From positions 1-7,513 of the forward strand of contig JAAYQH010000390.1 of NCBI GenBank assembly GCA_012519365.1: a stretch of DNA of 7,513 bases, written 5' to 3'. The notes beneath the pieces were generated by a model that was not told the DNA's origin, made no database searches, and was given only the letters and a program-made list of their open reading frames with translations. Below, piece after piece: positions 5,175-7,513 of this stretch (position 1 is its first letter; each line of letters starts with the position of its first letter). The translations under genes were made by a program, and so were the position numbers. Origin of the DNA: Planctomycetota bacterium (GTDB lineage: Bacteria > Planctomycetota > Phycisphaerae > Sedimentisphaerales > Anaerohalosphaeraceae).

Positions 5175-6958
5175 AATGTCACCTCGTTTCTCTTTGCCTC
5201 TTTGGGAATAATACCTTTCGGCAACTTGGCCTGATAGTGCGTATGCAGATATTTATGCGATACAGAGCTAAGCGGATGCTGCAGAAATTCTTTATACAGT
5301 TTTTGGACGTCCGGGTTATCGTGGCTGCGACGAATCGTTTTGCCGCGATCCAAATCATAAAGAGCCTGAGCACGTTTTTTCAATGCCTCATCATCCAGTG
5401 GAATTGCGTTGACGCCGGCATACGGCTGGCCGCCGCCGCCGATGCAGCCGCCCGGGCAGCCCATAATCTCGATAAAGTGGTAACGCTGCGGGTCCTGTCG
5501 TACAATCTCAAGCAGTTTGCAGGCATTGCCAAGTCCATGCGCGACAGCCACACGGATTTCTTGCCCGTCCATTGTTAAACTTCCTTCTTTGACGCCTTTC
5601 AAGCCGCGTACGGCATCTACCTCAATATCCACCAAGGTCTGGCCGGTATAAAGTTCATAAGCGGTGCGAATAGCCGCTTCCATCACACCGCCGGTAGCGC
5701 CGAAAATCGCTCCGGCACCACTGGACAGGCCAAGGGGTTCATCAGCCTTTTCAGGTTGGATATTTACAAAATCGATGCCTGCCGACTTGATCATCCAGGC
5801 GATTTCGCGGGTTGTGACCGAAATATCCACGCCACGCATGCCGTCGAACATCAATTCCGGCCGTTGGGCTTCGTATTTCTTGGCCGTACAGCACATCGCC
5901 GCGGTACTGAAGATTTTCTTCGGGTCAATGCCCATTTTCTCAGCAAAATAGGTTTTGATCATCGCTCCCAGCATCGACATCGGCGATTTGCACGTCGAAA
6001 CATTATCAATCAGGTCAGGATAAAACTGCTCAAGGCACTTCATCCATGCACTGGAGCAAGAGGTGATCATTGGCAGCGTCCCCTTGTTTTGCAAACGCTC
6101 GAGAAACTCGTTGGCCTCTTCCATAATAGTCAGATCGGCGCCGAATTGTGTGTCAAATACATAATCAAACCCCAGCTTTCGCAGTGCCGCGACCAACTGG
6201 CCTTCCATATTCTGACCGACGGGCAGACCGAACGCCTCACCGATGGCCGCCCGGACAGAGGGGGCAAACTGAGCCACCTTGACCACGTCGGGATTGTTTA
6301 ACTGCTCAAACAACTCCTGTGTATGGTTTTTTTCGAGAAACGCCGCGGTCGGACAGACATTGATGCATTGCCCGCAGGCCGTGCAGACGCTTTCGGCCAT
6401 CGGCAAATCATACGCAGGCATCACGACTGTCTTAAAACCCCGATGAGCCTGAGTTAGATTGTGCACCTGCTGAATTTCCGAACACATACGCACACAGCGC
6501 CCGCACAAAATGCACTTTTCAGGGTTGCGAATCACCGCCACACTGGATAAATCCTCCGCATAGCGTTTGCGCTCGCCCACAAAATGCCGTGCGCGAATCC
6601 CCATCGAAGCTGCCAGCCGCTGCAATTCACAATTGCCGTCGCGGTCGCAGGTATGGCAATCCATCGGATGATTGTCAATAATCAATTCGACAATATCCCT
6701 GCGGGCTCGACGCAGCGCGTGGGTATTGGTTTTGATCTTCATGCCGTCACTGACCGGGAAAGAACAGGACGCGATAAAATTGCGCTGCCCTTCGACTTCA
6801 ACAATACAGACGCGACAAGCGCCTTCAATTGAGAGTTTGGGGTGGTAGCACAACCGGGGAATTTTGAACCCCAGTTTGTCGGCGGCCTGCATAATCGTCT
6901 GATTCGGCTCGACCTTGTAATCCCTGCCGTTAATGGTAATCGTTATCATTTTACTCAT
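5171..6958 (-). CDS. hydA: [FeFe] hydrogenase catalytic subunit, group A, multi-cluster (HydA)
   Basis: This 595-residue enzyme reduces protons or oxidises H2 in the cytoplasm. Domains in order are: 2Fe-2S plant-type ferredoxin (Cys37, 48, 51, 65); a His-Cys3 4Fe-4S site (His97, Cys101, 104, 110); two 4Fe-4S ferredoxin sites (Cys149/152/155/159 and 192/195/198/202); and the H-cluster domain. The H-cluster motifs deviate from consensus. L1 is TSCSSAW (299-305) instead of TSCCPxW. L2 is MCCTAKKYE (355-363) instead of MPCxxKxxE. L3 is EIMGCPGGCIGGGGQP (497-512). The proton relay looks intact: Cys301, Glu281, Glu284 and Ser321, with Lys360 kept. Length and domain order match the HydA of trimeric NAD/ferredoxin-linked enzymes. 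I chose ATG 6958 because GAGGA lies 5 nt upstream; a GTG at 6970 would add four residues but has no good site. It is coupled to hydB upstream and hydC downstream. Confidence 0.97.
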   Translation of the reverse strand: MSKMITITINGRDYKVEPNQTIMQAADKLGFKIPRLCYHPKLSIEGACRVCIVEVEGQRNFIASCSFPVSDGMKIKTNTHALRRARRDIVELIIDNHPMDCHTCDRDGNCELQRLAASMGIRARHFVGERKRYAEDLSSVAVIRNPEKCILCGRCVRMCSEIQQVHNLTQAHRGFKTVVMPAYDLPMAESVCTACGQCINVCPTAAFLEKNHTQELFEQLNNPDVVKVAQFAPSVRAAIGEAFGLPVGQNMEGQLVAALRKLGFDYVFDTQFGADLTIMEEANEFLERLQNKGTLPMITSCSSAWMKCLEQFYPDLIDNVSTCKSPMSMLGAMIKTYFAEKMGIDPKKIFSTAAMCCTAKKYEAQRPELMFDGMRGVDISVTTREIAWMIKSAGIDFVNIQPEKADEPLGLSSGAGAIFGATGGVMEAAIRTAYELYTGQTLVDIEVDAVRGLKGVKEGSLTMDGQEIRVAVAHGLGNACKLLEIVRQDPQRYHFIEIMGCPGGCIGGGGQPYAGVNAIPLDDEALKKRAQALYDLDRGKTIRRSHDNPDVQKLYKEFLQHPLSSVSHKYLHTHYQAKLPKGIIPKEAKRNEVTL

Positions 6959-6963
6959 GGGTA

Positions 6964-6968
6964 TCCTC
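6964..6968 (-). promoter_or_regulatory. Ribosome binding site that decides the hydA start
   Basis: GAGGA on the minus strand lies 5 nt before the ATG at 6958 and overlaps the hydB stop codon (TGA at 6969-6967). Ribosomes ending hydB would therefore uncover or directly reload onto this site. A GTG at 6970 is in frame but would have only a weak GAAAG upstream. Confidence 0.65.
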
Positions 6969-7513
6969 ACGCTTTCGTAATCGCATCAAATTTACAGACT
7001 TCGTAACACTGCCCGCAACGAATACACACATCCTGAAGGATCCGGTGTTTCTCTTTGCGAACCCCTTCAATTGCACCGACCGGACAAATCCGTTTGCAGG
7101 CTCCGCACCCGACACACTTGTCGTTGATAGTGTAACTGAGCAGTGCCGTGCACTGGCCGGCACTGCATTTTTTGGAATAGATGTGTTCTTCATACTCTTC
7201 GCGGAAATTTTGGATAGTGCTGAGTACCGGATTCGGAGCCGACTGGCCCAATCCGCACAGCGACGACCGTTTAATCATTTCGCCCAATCGCACCAATTTA
7301 TCAATATCCTCGGGTTCGCCTTTACCTTCGGTAATGCGGGTCAGGATCTCAAACATCCGTTTGGTGCCTTCGCGACACGGCGTACACTTGCCGCACGATT
7401 CATCCTGCGTAAATTCAAGGAAGAACCTAGCCAGCGAGACCATACACGAATCCTCATCGATGACAATCATACCGCCGGAGCCCATAATTGAGCCGGCTTT
7501 GGCCAGCGATTCA
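6967..7513 (-). CDS. hydB: NuoF-like flavoprotein subunit of the [FeFe] hydrogenase (HydB), C-terminal part
   Basis: Only the last 181 residues are in the window; the reading frame is open to the right edge, where the N-terminal 2Fe-2S and FMN/NAD-binding domains of a roughly 600-residue protein should lie. The visible part begins [14 protein letters not shown], the end of the NuoF flavin domain. It continues with the 4Fe-4S site [11 protein letters not shown] plus CGLG (Cys40, 43, 46 and 86 of the fragment). Next comes KKCSAGQC (116 and 121), where relatives usually have CPAGxC; I recall a zinc site there in the Thermotoga enzyme, unverified. The C-terminus holds two 4Fe-4S ferredoxin motifs, [12 protein letters not shown] (133-144) and [12 protein letters not shown] (163-174). 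These extra clusters distinguish HydB-type from plain NuoF. The role is to exchange electrons with NAD(H) and ferredoxin and pass them to HydA. The stop codon overlaps the hydA ribosome site. Confidence 0.95.
   Translation of the reverse strand, partial: ESLAKAGSIMGSGGMIVIDEDSCMVSLARFFLEFTQDESCGKCTPCREGTKRMFEILTRITEGKGEPEDIDKLVRLGEMIKRSSLCGLGQSAPNPVLSTIQNFREEYEEHIYSKKCSAGQCTALLSYTINDKCVGCGACKRICPVGAIEGVRKEKHRILQDVCIRCGQCYEVCKFDAITKA

Noticed and set aside
5756..6301. Long plus-strand frame (181 codons) inside hydA
   Set aside because: It is antisense to strongly conserved hydrogenase coding sequence, with no ribosome site or domain; it is a shadow of codon bias on the other strand.
6967..6970. 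GTG start for hydA overlapping the hydB stop as GTGA
   Set aside because: The ATG at 6958 has GAGGA at ideal spacing, while the GTG has only a weak purine stretch upstream; it remains a minor alternative.
1..7513. CRISPR arrays, tRNA genes, rRNA genes, insertion sequences
   Set aside because: No regularly spaced repeats, cloverleaf sequences, rRNA motifs, transposase frames or terminal repeats were seen.

Overview
The window suggests an anaerobic bacterium of the Planctomycetota, probably the Phycisphaerae/Sedimentisphaerales side. Evidence: a G/F-cleaved pseudopilin of the class with an 'FADGHV' C-terminus, which is greatly expanded in that phylum and in Lentisphaerota; a small coiled-coil zinc-ribbon protein of a type I associate with planctomycetes; an extracytoplasmic sugar mutarotase; and a fermentative multi-subunit [FeFe] hydrogenase. 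This placement is inference from protein style, with no rRNA to confirm it.

Layout from left to right. Positions 1-1722 (minus strand) hold a sugar-uptake pair: a lipoprotein-like aldose 1-epimerase (galM) followed after 47 nt by the first 161 codons of a sodium/sugar symporter that runs off the left edge. A good sigma70-type promoter lies upstream at 1783-1812. Positions 1979-2906 (minus) hold a type II secretion-like pseudopilin with its own extended -10 promoter and a textbook intrinsic terminator. Positions 2907-3438 are AT-rich regulatory DNA between divergent genes. Positions 3439-3804 (plus) encode the zinc-ribbon protein. Positions 3805-4140 contain no convincing gene, but do hold a run of plus-strand hairpins between a possible promoter and a strong terminator: a candidate structured RNA of about 300 nt.

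Positions 4174-7513 (minus) hold a hydrogenase locus transcribed right to left: hydB (5' part outside the window), hydA and hydC, tightly coupled by overlapping or near-overlapping start/stop signals. A stand-alone CheY-like response regulator follows, with its own promoter. HydB (flavoprotein, NADH side), HydA (H-cluster) and HydC (thioredoxin-like 2Fe-2S) together match the HydABC enzymes that couple H2, NAD(H) and ferredoxin. The mutarotase/symporter pair would import sugar and the hydrogenase would dispose of or recover reducing equivalents from fermenting it.

The points most worth a second look are the altered H-cluster motifs in HydA (Ser at a canonical Cys-ligand position, plus two added cysteines nearby), the candidate RNA at 3840-4135, and the receiver-only regulator placed after the hydrogenase genes.
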